Below the pieces are notes generated by a model. The model was not told the origin of the DNA and searched no databases. It saw only the letters and a program-made list of their open reading frames with translations. A stretch of 10,081 bases of DNA, taken from contig DATHPP010000159.1 in NCBI GenBank assembly GCA_035483795.1, positions 1 to 10,081 on the forward strand, read 5' to 3'. The DNA is from DASXMX01 sp035483795 (lineage in GTDB: Bacteria; Planctomycetota; Phycisphaerae; Tepidisphaerales; Tepidisphaeraceae). Position 1 is the stretch's first letter. Every line of letters starts with the position of its first letter. Below are positions 1-9,700 of the stretch, piece after piece. The translations under genes and the position numbers were made by a program.

Positions 1-60
1 AAGACAGGCATGTCCATCTCTTTTCAATCACCCAACCTTCCCCAAAGACCCCACTGTTTC

Positions 61-73
61 GTGCCGGCGGCAC
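61..73. repeat. Short hairpin, GTGCC-GGC-GGCAC
   Basis: A perfect 5-bp inverted repeat with a 3-base loop, 21 bases from the larger hairpin at 95-111. It may be part of the same intergenic repeat element, but it is short enough to arise by chance in GC-rich DNA. Confidence 0.35.
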
Positions 74-94
74 CTCCGCGCTAAACTCCGGGGT

Positions 95-111
95 CTGGGG
101 CGGAGCCCCAG
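95..111. repeat. GC-rich hairpin, CTGGGGC-GGA-GCCCCAG
   Basis: A perfect 7-bp inverted repeat with a 3-base loop, preceded by GGGT. It resembles intergenic 'GGGTCTGGGGC...GCCCC' repeats scattered through some GC-rich genomes. It lies downstream of the immunity gene in its direction of transcription and could end or stabilise that transcript. No T-run follows on either strand, so a standard Rho-independent terminator is not supported. Confidence 0.55.
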
Positions 112-275
112 CTACCTACGCAAAAACCGGATGAGCCGCGACGAGTGCCATTTATCATAATATTGCTCAACAGCGGCAGACCTCGTGAGACATCGCCGGG
201 ATTGCCACCCGGCCTGCCATGAAGATCGCCCGGACTTGCCCCGACCGCCGCACTTTCCACTTCCTGCTCGGCCCC

Positions 276-417
276 GATTTCTTCAACAAAGGCGATCTGG
301 ACGACCTCCGGGCAGTTTACCTACTACGTCTTGTTCTTCATCCACGCCGCCAGCCGGAAGGTCTATATGGCGGGGTGCACGCGCAACCCAAACGAGCAAT
401 GGATGCGGCAGGCCGCG
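276..417 (+). pseudogene. Remnant of an IS integrase-type (DDE, rve core) transposase
   Basis: In one plus frame DFF is encoded at 276-284. Skipping one base (285), the next frame reads TKAIWTTSGQF then TYYVLFFIHAASRKVYMAG and CTRNPNEQWMRQAA. This is the integrase-core signature 'DFF-x-x-x-x-W-x-x-x-G-x-x-x-YYVLFFI-x-x-x-(S/T)RKV-x-x-AG-x-T-x-x-P-x-x-x-WM-x-Q', starting at the first catalytic Asp. The remainder of the DDE domain and the N-terminal helix-turn-helix are absent, a frameshift separates the parts, and a stop (220-222) precedes it. It is therefore a dead fragment. Similarity ends at about 417, next to the immunity stop codon. It is a trace of a mobile element that arrived beside the toxin/immunity cassette. 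Confidence 0.78.
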
Positions 418-418
418 A

Positions 419-691
419 TCAATCGGGAGAAACTAATCGGAATTCTGTTCCGTTAACCACCGCGACAGAAGAGGGCGGCAAGTCAAACGGCCTCAATCCC
501 TCGCGAATCCTGGCGATGGCCGTAGCAGGATCTACTGATTCGTCCTCAATCTCTATGTCAAAGTTGCTACCTGCAACGCCCGTCCCACTACCTGTGACGT
601 CGCCAATCCCTTCAAGTGATGCCCCGAGGGCGTCCTCAATTTCATCGAGCGCATAGGGTATCCGTTCTCGAACGTAAATGAAGATATTCAT
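419..691 (-). CDS. Small acidic protein, probable immunity protein to the GIY-YIG tip
   Basis: 90 residues beginning MNIFIYVRERIPYALDEIED. It lies on the same strand just after the rhs stop, the standard place for an immunity gene. Start choice: GAGG at 703-700 is 8 bases before the ATG at 691 but only 2 before the ATG at 697, so 691 is preferred (the other adds Met-Ile). There is no signal peptide, membrane segment or cysteine, so it is cytosolic. It is strongly acidic (17 Asp/Glu against 6 Arg and no Lys), as is common for nuclease inhibitors. A glycine-rich turn (DVTGSGTGVAGSNFDIEIED) sits between a helix and an acidic strand, suggesting a small alpha/beta fold. I do not recognise a named Imm family. 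Third-position GC is low (10 of the first 20 codons), like the toxin tip. Its stop lies where transposase similarity begins on the other strand. Translation is probably coupled to rhs. Confidence 0.75.
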   Translation of the reverse strand: MNIFIYVRERIPYALDEIEDALGASLEGIGDVTGSGTGVAGSNFDIEIEDESVDPATAIARIREGLRPFDLPPSSVAVVNGTEFRLVSPD

Positions 692-692
692 T

Positions 693-736
693 ATCATTAC
701 CTCAATAGCGCTGGGTCATGACCTCAATAGCGCTGG
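693..736 (-). repeat. 22-bp tandem duplication across the rhs stop and the immunity start
   Basis: Two head-to-tail 22-bp units, 736-715 and 714-693 on the minus strand. They share a perfect 16-bp part, CCAGCGCTATTGAGGT, and match at 20 of 22 positions. The first unit encodes the last residues of the toxin and its TGA. The second supplies the GAGG and the first possible ATG (697) of the immunity gene. The corresponding ATG in the first unit (719) opens only a five-codon frame, M-T-Q-R-Y-stop, ending at 702. Confidence 0.93.
700..703 (-). promoter_or_regulatory. Ribosome binding site of the immunity gene
   Basis: GAGG read on the minus strand, in TTGAGGTAATGATAATG. It is 8 bases before the ATG at 691, a good spacing, which decides the start. 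It belongs to the second copy of a 22-bp tandem duplication whose first copy carries the rhs stop codon. Confidence 0.7.
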
Positions 737-3700
737 CTGAACAATTCGTCAAAAAACGCGTCAAGCTTCGTTAGCGATTTTTGAGTCCGAAGAGCGTTGT
801 CATAGCTGAGAATATTCTCTTGGTTTTTCAGGGGCGCGCCCAGCTCCAAGTACCCTTGCGTGAAAAATTCCTCGGCGCCCTGGCTCGCTAACTTCGTCTT
901 CTGGATGGCAATCACCACCGGCTCGGTAACGCCGGGAGTGAAGGCATGGTGGCCCTTTACGAGCCGTCCGGCGAGTACCTGTGCCGGAGTGCCAGGCCCG
1001 CTCGCCCGCCCCACGTACACCACTTCGCCGTCCTGCATAAAAGCGTATGTGATGTAGCTTCGTCCATCCGTTCCCGAAATCTGATCCAAACGTAAATCTT
1101 TACCCGGCACGACGCCAAACTCGTCAAAGAGCGCGGGCTCTCCAGAGAAGATTGGATCGTTTATCGAGGCCGCGCTAAGCGACCGGAACTGCGGGGCGCC
1201 GATGGTCGCGCCCTCGATGGACGGCACGCTTGTCTCGACCGTGAGTATCGGCCGCGCCTCGCTCGCCGCCCCCACTCCGGGAATCGGTACAGCGGCCGAA
1301 ACCAATGTCCAGCCGGCGGTGGCGATGCCGACGCTCATGCCGTGGCCGCCGTACTCCTGGGCAAAGATACCCTTGCTCCAATCCGGGCTTGGGATTGCGA
1401 TGTTGATTCCGAACAGGCTAAGTATCCCCGGCACGGGCTGCGCCTTGATCAGCATGTTCGCGGTACCGACAACAACGTTTTGCACGCCTTGCGCGGCGTT
1501 GGCCAGCCCCTGTGCCGCGACTGCGTTGTTCGTCGGCATCCCCACCGTCGGGTTGTAATCCGTCGCCAGCACCTGTTGTATCGCAGCCTGCTGCTGCGCA
1601 GCCGAGTGGAGCGATAACGCGTAGATTTGGTCGAAAGTCATGCCCGCCAAATTGCCGCTGCCGGTATTGTCGAGAATTTCTTGGGCCTTGTAATTCAGCG
1701 TCGCCGGGTCGGCGCTGTAACCGGGGTAGCTGAGGCGCAGCTTGTCGCGCACCCAGAAGACGAAGTGTGCGTACTGGCTGGGTGAGAGGCCATGAAGGTC
1801 GGGATCGGACGCGGGGGCCTCGCCGGCGAGGTCGACGTTGTTCACCGGATCATCCGCGAAGGCGGCCCGGAGATTGAACCCGCCGGCCAATTCACCAGCG
1901 GCATCGGGCTGCATGAAGGAGTGAGTTATAGAGTTGAGGACGCGATCGTCCCCGGCGCCGCTGGGGTTTGACGACCAGCCCAGAATCTTTGGCGCGTACG
2001 GCAGGTTGATCTCCCCCTTGCCGCCGAACAGGCTGACGTTCGGCGCGGCGCCTGAGGCGCTCAATTGCAATCCCCAGGAATCGTAGCGGTAGTTGCCGAT
2101 CAATGAACCGCTGATCGGGTCGACGATCTCGGCAATGTTGCCGCTCAAGTCGGTGATGATCGCGAAGGTCAGGGGCGTCTGCTGATTCGAGCCGGGCAGG
2201 AGATGGTAATTGGGATCGGCGGGGAACACCGTCTCGCCGATCAATCCTGTGGGACCATACGTATACTGCTGGAGGAGGTTGTTGTTCCCGTCCAGCAGCG
2301 CGATCAATTGATTCCCGTCCCAGATCATGTGGTAGGAGAAGGCGGGCGAGGAACCGAAGCTGCCGGCGTTGTATTGATATACATCCTCCCAGAGCACCCG
2401 GCCCGAGCTGTCATAGCCAAGCTGCTCCTTGGTACTGTTGACGCCGGTGGCCTGTGGATTGTCCGGCGTGATGTTGGTCAGCCGGTCCATGGCGTCGTAG
2501 CCGTAGGCGAACTGCCCGTCATTGGTCGTATCGCCCCGCCCGTTGTAGGACAGCGCTGACGCTTCGTTCACGCTGTTGAACGTTCCCAGCGGCGTACCCG
2601 TCGAATTGGCCACGCCGTTGGTCCAGTTGCCGACGTTGTCATAGCTGTACGAATTGTTGATGTTCGTGGTAGTCGGCGTGCTGGTGCCGACCTGTACCTG
2701 ATCCGTGCCAGTGACGCCGGTCAGAGCGTCGGCCAGGGCGGGCGAGTAGGCGTAGGTCGTGATCTGGTCGGTGGTGGTGGTATTGGTGGAAGGATCGAAC
2801 CAGGCCGTGGTGCGGCTGGTGATCTGGTCTTGCTGGTTGTAATCGATGTTGTTGCCGGCAGCGTTGACCTTGTCGTCGAAGACGTTGGTGCTGAAGTTGG
2901 GGTTGTTGGCCGACACCTGGATCTCGCGCAGACGCGAAGGATCGCTGTTGGAAGTCAGGTCGTCCGGCTTCTGGTCGATGTAGACCTGGTAGTTGTTATT
3001 CCCCGTCGGCGACACGCTCGTCGTCTCGATCTGATTCGAGTTAGCGATGTAGCCGTAGGTGAACGTGATCCCATTGACCGTGATGCTCGCCAGCCGCTGA
3101 GTCTGCGGGTCGTAGGAGTAACTGGCGGAAGCCAGTGGGAAGCCGCCCTGGTTCACGACCGACACGGCCGACAACGCCTGCGGCGAGCCGGTATTGCCGT
3201 AGCCGGTCGTCGGATAGTAGGAATAGCCGACCCCGTCGAACCCGGCGGTGTCAAACGTCGTCAGCGCCGGCTGGCCGTTGGCATTGAGGGTGTTCGTCTC
3301 CGTCGAGGTCTTGCCGTTGTCGGCGTCGGCGACGACCGCCGGGTTCCCAAGCTCGTCCAGGCTCGTGCTGGACGACACGCCGTCACTCAGGCCGCTGTTG
3401 AAGGAGTACGCCGACAGCGAGCCGTCACCGGCGTAGGTGAAGCTGCTGGAGGCCAGGCCGGGCGCGACATAGTTGATGAGCTGGCCCGAAGCATCGTACT
3501 GATACTTGTCCTGCGTGCCGTCGGCGAACTTCTTGCTGGAAAGCAAACCCGTGTTCGCATCGTACTTCCAGGTGGTGGTCGCGGCGCCGGTGCCGCTGAG
3601 CGTGCCGTTGGACAACGTGGTGGATCCCTGGAACGTCGTCAGGCTATTAAGTTGTCCGGTCTGGGAGCCGGTGGTGTCTTCGTAACCGAGATTGGCGGAG

Positions 3701-6700
3701 AGGACGCCGGCGCCGCTGATGCTTTGCGTTTGGCCGAACAGGTTTTCGGGGGTGTAGACATTGCCGCCGTCGGCGCGGGTGAACTGGGTGGTGTCGTTGG
3801 TGGCGGGATTGATGGCGGCGACGCTCGCCTGCGCGTGGCCCGGCAGCGTCAGCGACTGCGGCGTGCCGTCGCTGAACAGCCCTGAGCCGGTCGTGCCGGT
3901 GTAATCGGTCCCGCCGGTCAGCTCCTGGAGCCCGTTGTAAGCAAACTGCTGGTCGGTGATCGGCGTGGAGCCGGTCACCGGTAGCGTCTGCTCGTCGGCG
4001 AGCTGCCCGTCGGTGTAAGTGTCTTGAACGCGGGTTTTGTCGGGATTGACGGTGGTCTCGATCCAGTGGTCGGCGGTGGTGCCGGGCGCATCGGTGGTGG
4101 TGGTGGTGAGGCCGTTATTGATCGAGACGTTGGCAAGGCCGCCGTCGTAGGAGAGCGAATCGCTGGTCTGCACGCCCGAACCGGCCAGCTGGAGCGTTTG
4201 AATGCCCTGCGGCGTGGTGGCATTCAAGATCGGTGAAGTGATGGCATTGACGCTCCCGTTGGTCCCCTGCGCGACAAACTGCCGCACGATTTTGGGATCG
4301 ACGCCGGGGACGTAGCCGCCCGTGTGCTTCTTGTCCGTGAACTGCGCGCCCATCTGGCCCGTCACTGGGTCGTAGATCGTGTAAGTCGTCGTGCCGTCGA
4401 AACCGACGGTTTTGATCGGCCGGCCGTTGTTGTCGAAATCGGTGACGGCGTCGACGGTGGTGGAGGGTTGGGAGTTGGTGCCTGGGGTGTTCTGCTGGGA
4501 GAGGTATGGCTCGCCGAGCGCGTTGGTGTAGGCGGTGGTGGTGTTGTTGGAGCCGCCGGCGGTGACGCTGGTCCAGGTGCTGCCGGCTTCGACATTGGAG
4601 TCACTGCGGAAGTTGGCGTCGAGATCGCCCTCGTAGACGACGCCTTCGCTGTAGGTGGCGGGGGTGACGGCGGTGCCGCCGGTCGAGGCCTTGGAGCCGT
4701 CGAGGTAGAAGGCGTCGATTTCGGTGCCGCCATCGGGGTGAGTGATGGTGAGGACGTTGGTGGGGTTGAGGAAGGTCCCGCCGGTCGTCCAGACGTAGGT
4801 GGTGGTGCGGTTGGCGGTGGCGTCGGAGCCGGTCGTGTTGTCGATTTCCTGGCGCAGCCGGCCCTGGGCATCGTATTGGTAGGTGTTGGTAATTGGCGAC
4901 GGAGTCGAGAGTTCGGCGCCTTGTGAGCTCATCGCTACCGTCTGTAGCTCGATGACGTTCCCGGTGAAATCGTAAGTGTACTTGTACTCGACGCTGTGTG
5001 ATGTGCCGGCATAGATGGTCTTGGTGGCGACCTCGCCCATGGCGTTGTAGGTGTAGTTGGTGTGGGAGCCGTCCTTTTCGGTGACCGTCTGGGGGCCGAA
5101 CCAGAAGTTGCCGGTGTTGGGGTAGGTGGCGGAGGTGGAGACGCCGCCGGTCTCGGCATCGTTGGCGTAGTTGCCGAAGGCGTCGGGGGTGGAGGCGCTG
5201 TCGGCGACGTAGGGTTGGTCGATCGTGCCATCGGTGGCCGTGAAGGCGTTGCCCCAGGGATTGAGGGTGTCGGATTGGGTGGAGAGGGTATCGGCGCCCC
5301 AGGAGCTGGTGACCGTCTGGTTGACGTTCTTGCTGGAATCGACGCTGGAGTTGGCGGTGGAATTACCGGCATAGCCAGTGCTGGTGGCGGTCAGGCCGGC
5401 GCCGCTGCTGTACGTAATGGTGTTCTGGGTCTGGAAGACGGCGGCGTCCCAGTTGTCGCCTAAATCGGGGTCTGCCGCCCGGCGGGTCACGACGGAGGTC
5501 TCGGCACTCGTACCGGCTCCCCCGTAGCGGTTAAACACGTCGGAGGTAATGATCTCCTGCACCTGGGTCTGCACTTCGCGGGGCTGCTCGACGAGGTTCA
5601 TCGGATCAGCATCCTGCCCGTTGCCGGAGACGTCGGCACTGTAGCTGAAATACTGCACGACGTTGGAAGATTCGCCCCAGGAGCGCCGCGTGCTTTGGAA
5701 CGGCGTCATCTGCTCGGCGAGCCAGCCGGTGCTGGGCGTGCCGTTGGAGCCGTCGTCGTATTTGTAGACGACCCAGGAGTTGTCGGGGTTGGTGACGAGC
5801 GTCACATCGCCCCAGCTCGCGCCGCCGTTGGCGTAGTGGCCCGGCGTGGCGAAATTGCCGGGGTTGCTGGCAACGCGCGGATGGTAGGCGTAGCTGGTGG
5901 TGGCGGAAAGCTGCGCGGGCGTCGGAATGTTGGTTCCGCTGTATCCTTCATCGAGGGTCGTGGTATCGACGGCGACCAGGCCATCGGAGTTGAAGCTGAT
6001 GGCGTCGGTGAGGGTGCCGACGAGGGAGCTGTCGCTGCCGTCGTCCTGGGTGACGATGGTAACGGTGCTCGACGCGCCGTTGGTGAAGGCGCCGGCGCGG
6101 GTGACTTGGACGCCATTGCGGTCAATCACTGTGCCGTCGGAGCTGAGCGTGTAGGAAAAGGGGTTGATGGGGCTGTTGGTAGTCGTGTCTGTCTTGGTGA
6201 GGTCGGTAATCTGATTGGAGCTGTCGTAGGCGATGGCGGTGTGGATCGTTTGCGGACTGACGCCGGACGGCGTGATGGTTTGGTAGTCGATGGATTCGAT
6301 GCGGCCCTGGTACGGGTACTGATCGGCGTCGTTGAACAGGTTGAAGGTGATTTTGTAGCGGGAGGAGTCGAGGGTATCGGTGGTGTTGTTCGCCAGGGCC
6401 TGGTTGAAACGGTAGTCCGTGGTTGTCGACGGCGTCAGGTAGGTGGTGAGGTCCTGCGAGAGGCCCTGGGCGTTAGAAACGGAGGAAATTGTGCCTTTGT
6501 CGTTTGCGCCCGTCGCGAAGGTTTGCGTGATTCCGGAGGCGAATTCGAGGGCATATTGGTGGAGGGCGCCGCCCGCCTCGGCGGACTCGGAGGCGTCGCT
6601 GGTGGTGAGATCGCGCAGGACGTAGGTGCGGTCGGCGTCGCGGGCGACGCCGTTCACCAGATAACCGAGCGGCGTGCCGATGGGGCTGAAGCTGTTGGTT

Positions 6701-9700
6701 TGCGCATTCCATGGGAAGTCGAACACCACGGCGTTGCCGCCGGGGCGGATGACTTCGATGCGCTTGACGTGATTGACGCCGTCGTCGAGGAGTTCGTTGA
6801 CGCGCGTGTAGGTGTCGAGACTGTAGGCGTAGGGCAGGCCGTTCTGGTTGAGGTACTGACTGTAAGTGCTCGGTGGGCTGGTCTGGTTGCCGTCTAGAAT
6901 GGACAGCTCGTCAGAAAGGAGTGGACCGCCATCCGTCCCAGTGAGGGAAAACGCGCCTTGCTGAATATATCCATGAACCGGCAGAGCGCCGGTAGTATCG
7001 GTAAAGATCGGGAGATAGACTTGGGGCGCATTGCGATCGGCCTGGAGGGCCATGACGCCCGTGTCGTTGCCCTGTGACGCCAGATCGGCGGGCACCTGGA
7101 CAATGCCGTCCATGTTCGTATCCGGCGTGGTGTTCTCGTAGTCCATTCGAGTCGTGAGGGGGAGGACGCCGAGGGTGGTGCTCGGGGTGGGGTTGATCGA
7201 GAGCCAGCCCGTGTCGCCCGGGTAGAGCGTTTGCGATGGCGAGTTGCCGCCACCGTCGGTGGGTGGCGTAAAGCCGCTGCTGGCTGGAACTTCGCCGAAG
7301 ATCGCCGGCAAGGGACCCAGGGTGGCGTCAATTTCTTTGTTGTATTGATCGTCTACGTAGTTCCCGGCGTCATCCGCGCCAACTTGATAGTACCACGAGC
7401 CAGTAAAGCCGGTCGCGAGGTTGGTGATCGGATTGGTTCCACCGGGGGGGGTGGTCGGATCACTCTGACCCGGCGTAAGGCCGGGTGGCGACCACCCATC
7501 TCCGCCAAGTACCATGCCACTGGCGGTGGTCAGGCTCCACGTGACGACTGTTTCGGTCTGCCCCCATTGCCAGGTGCTCGAGTTAAGAGACGTGTACCAG
7601 GGCCCAAGTTGCACGTTTTGCACGTCCGCACCGTTCTGGCGATGCGCCGATGGAAGGACCACGCTGATATTGCCGGCCGAAAGATCGAAGTGCGCGGAGT
7701 CGTAGACCTCCGTGCCATGTGACGGCGGAGGCGCGCTTCGATGGAAGTGCAAAATGCCCACTTGGGCGATAACGGAGCTACCTCCACCAGTACCGACCGA
7801 GATTGCGGGTGAGGCCGCTGCTCCCCATTGAGTTGGATCCGGCGTCCCATCCCACACAACATCTGTGACGGCTTCCGGTTGGCCCCAATCCCCGCCCTGC
7901 GAGGTGGACGCTGTGATGTTCCATTCGAGGATTCTGGCGTTTGCCGGCACCTGCAACACCCAGAGAGCCTGATCGGTCAGCGGATGCCCGGCGGAGTCGA
8001 GGGAGCCCTCTTCCATCTGTTGGAGAACCCCTGCTATTTCTGTAATATCCTCAGGGTCCGTGATCGACGTGGAAGTCGTCCCCAATGCGTTCCCGAATTC
8101 GTCCTTGGACCAGTGCCCCATGACTCGGATGGTCGCGCCAGTAGTGACATTGGATTTAGGAGGGAGAAGCTGATCAAGAAGCATTGTATCCTGGCTGAAT
8201 GTCATCGCGTTCCCATTTTGGTCAACCTTCCAACCATTGGGTCCCGACCCGCGTTCGTAGACAACTCCTTCCATCTGGGTCACCATATTCTCCATGTCAA
8301 TGATCAGAGTCGGATCATCTATGGCATCCGCTCCGCCGGCGCCACCGGCGATCAGCGCGCGGAAGCCATCGCCGTCGGCACCAAATACGGAGTCATAGGC
8401 ATTGATGACCTGGCTGGCGACACTCAGAAACAGTTCGCTATAGCCATCGAAGTTCGTCTCGTTATAAAAGGGCGTCAGGCCAATGAGTTGGCTCAGCGCA
8501 TCGTGCAGCTCTTTGAATTGCTGGGCAAAAATCAAACCGCCCTGCGATGGGATTCCACGTTCGTATTGAAACGTGGCGCCGCTGTTGGTGTCGGTCATCG
8601 CCGGGACCAGGGTCCAGTTCAACAAGACGAGATTGCCTGTGATGGGAGGTGCGCTCGGGCCGCCGTAGCAAGGTTTTCCCAAGCTCAACGTATTTGACGA
8701 GTTCCCCGAGTCTGAAACCGGGTACCAGATACTGCCGATGAGCATGCAATCGCCCGGCACGATTACCTTTGACACGTCGCCGCCGGAGATGTTCGCGCTT
8801 GTGGCACCGCTTGGTGTGGGCGTAATGCTGAAGGTAAACCCAGGAATGGGAGGCGCCGGGTTTTGCGGCGTGTAATAGAGCGAATTCATGATATCGCCAA
8901 CTGATAAGCTATCCGAGGATGGGTTATTGAAGTCCCTGTTCACGCTATAATGCGGAATGACTAAATCGATGCTGGCGTAGAAGTTGGCGAAATCCTGACT
9001 GAAGCTGGTGGTGCTGTCGGCCCAGACAAGGGTTGAGCCGTTTTTCAGGACAGCGGAGCAAATGCCATTGGTGCTTGCCCAAGTCCCAATCGGAACGGAC
9101 GGCGGGTTCGTCGCCGGGTAGATGATCGGCTCGCCCTGGTAGATATTGGGAGTGCTGCTGTTAGGATTGATCTGCCAGACGGGATCGCCAGCTTGATAGT
9201 GACCGGCGCCGTTGATGTCTTCGTAGGCGTATTGCCCCTGCGTGCCGTGAATCTGTGTGATGGTTCCTGAGGATGGCAGCGAGACGGAACCGGAAATGAG
9301 AGTATCGCTCTGATCATACCAGAACCGTGAGTCCAGAGGAGTGATCGGGGCTGGAAGCACAGCCGCCATGCGCTGCCTGAGGACGGCTGTCATATTGTTG
9401 TAGAAGTCATCCTGCCAGGACTGTGGGATGTATTGGTTTGGACTCGCGTCGATAGGGGGTGTGGACGGGCCCGTCACGGCGATGGATGCATAACTATTTT
9501 GGGTGACGGAGTTGCCCGCGGCGTCGACGGCGGCGACCTCGTACATATACGTCGCGCCGGCGGCGGGAACGGCTTCGCTGATGGTGGTTCCCGTGGTACT
9601 GGCGAGGAACGTGTTGTTGCGATAGACGTTATACTTCGTCACCCCCACGTCATCCCACGGCTGGACCCAGTTGAGGGCGACGGTGGTGCCGTCGTTTTTG

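Larger units (their letters stand above)
1..275. other. Left flank without a supported gene
   Basis: Apart from the two hairpins and some possible unrecognisable upstream transposase sequence (after about 185), I see no gene here. The AT-rich patch at 150-167 has no well-spaced -35/-10 pair. A minus-strand ATG at 15 with purines before it could begin a gene to the left of the window, but too little is visible to call it. Confidence 0.5.
7330..9462 (-). other. Unassigned region of the Rhs protein between the FN3 domains and the repeat lead-in
   Basis: Visible residues about 207-917. I do not recognise a known domain over its full length. It contains all three cysteines of the protein, several Trp/Tyr-rich beta-like stretches (for example WYTSLNSSTWQWGQTETVV at about 7590), a more helical acidic stretch at about 8050-8560, and a proline/glycine linker at about 7440. 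Third-position GC is lower than in the YD core: the 20 codons at 8340-8281 have 12 G/C third positions, against 19 of 20 at 4800-4741. It may be a lineage-specific extracellular domain or an insertion. Confidence 0.6.

Noticed and set aside
1..15. Possible minus-strand gene starting at ATG 15 (M-D-M-P-V)
   Set aside because: Only five codons lie in the window, and the purine run is too close to the ATG to be a convincing ribosome binding site.
95..111. Hairpin as a Rho-independent terminator
   Set aside because: No T-run follows on either strand; kept only as a repeat or hairpin.
219..656. 145-residue plus-strand frame as a real gene
   Set aside because: Its early part holds the out-of-frame DFF of the transposase remnant and its later part is antisense to the immunity gene; no coherent domain.
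695..697. ATG at 697 as the immunity start
   Set aside because: Only 2 bases from the GAGG; the ATG at 691, six bases on in the same frame, has proper 8-base spacing. Not excluded, only less likely.
4093..4107. (GGT)5 triplet run as a functional repeat
   Set aside because: It encodes a Thr run in a Thr-rich protein, and triplet slippage would keep the frame; ordinary for this gene.
4362..5372. Minus-strand frames at 4362-4871 and 4935-5372, Pro/Thr/Ser-rich
   Set aside because: Shifted-frame readings of the same YD DNA; the Pro/Thr/Ser low complexity is an artefact of the GC3-rich core codons.
2830..6897. Long plus-strand frames (2830-3885, 4324-4926, 5695-6897)
   Set aside because: They lie wholly antisense to the YD-repeat region. 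Their translations are low-complexity Val/Gly/Arg/Ala with no domain, as expected opposite a GC3-biased Thr/Ser/Asn-rich gene.
7828..8697. 289-residue plus-strand frame
   Set aside because: Antisense to the Rhs gene, with no recognisable domain; its existence follows from the codons of the real gene.
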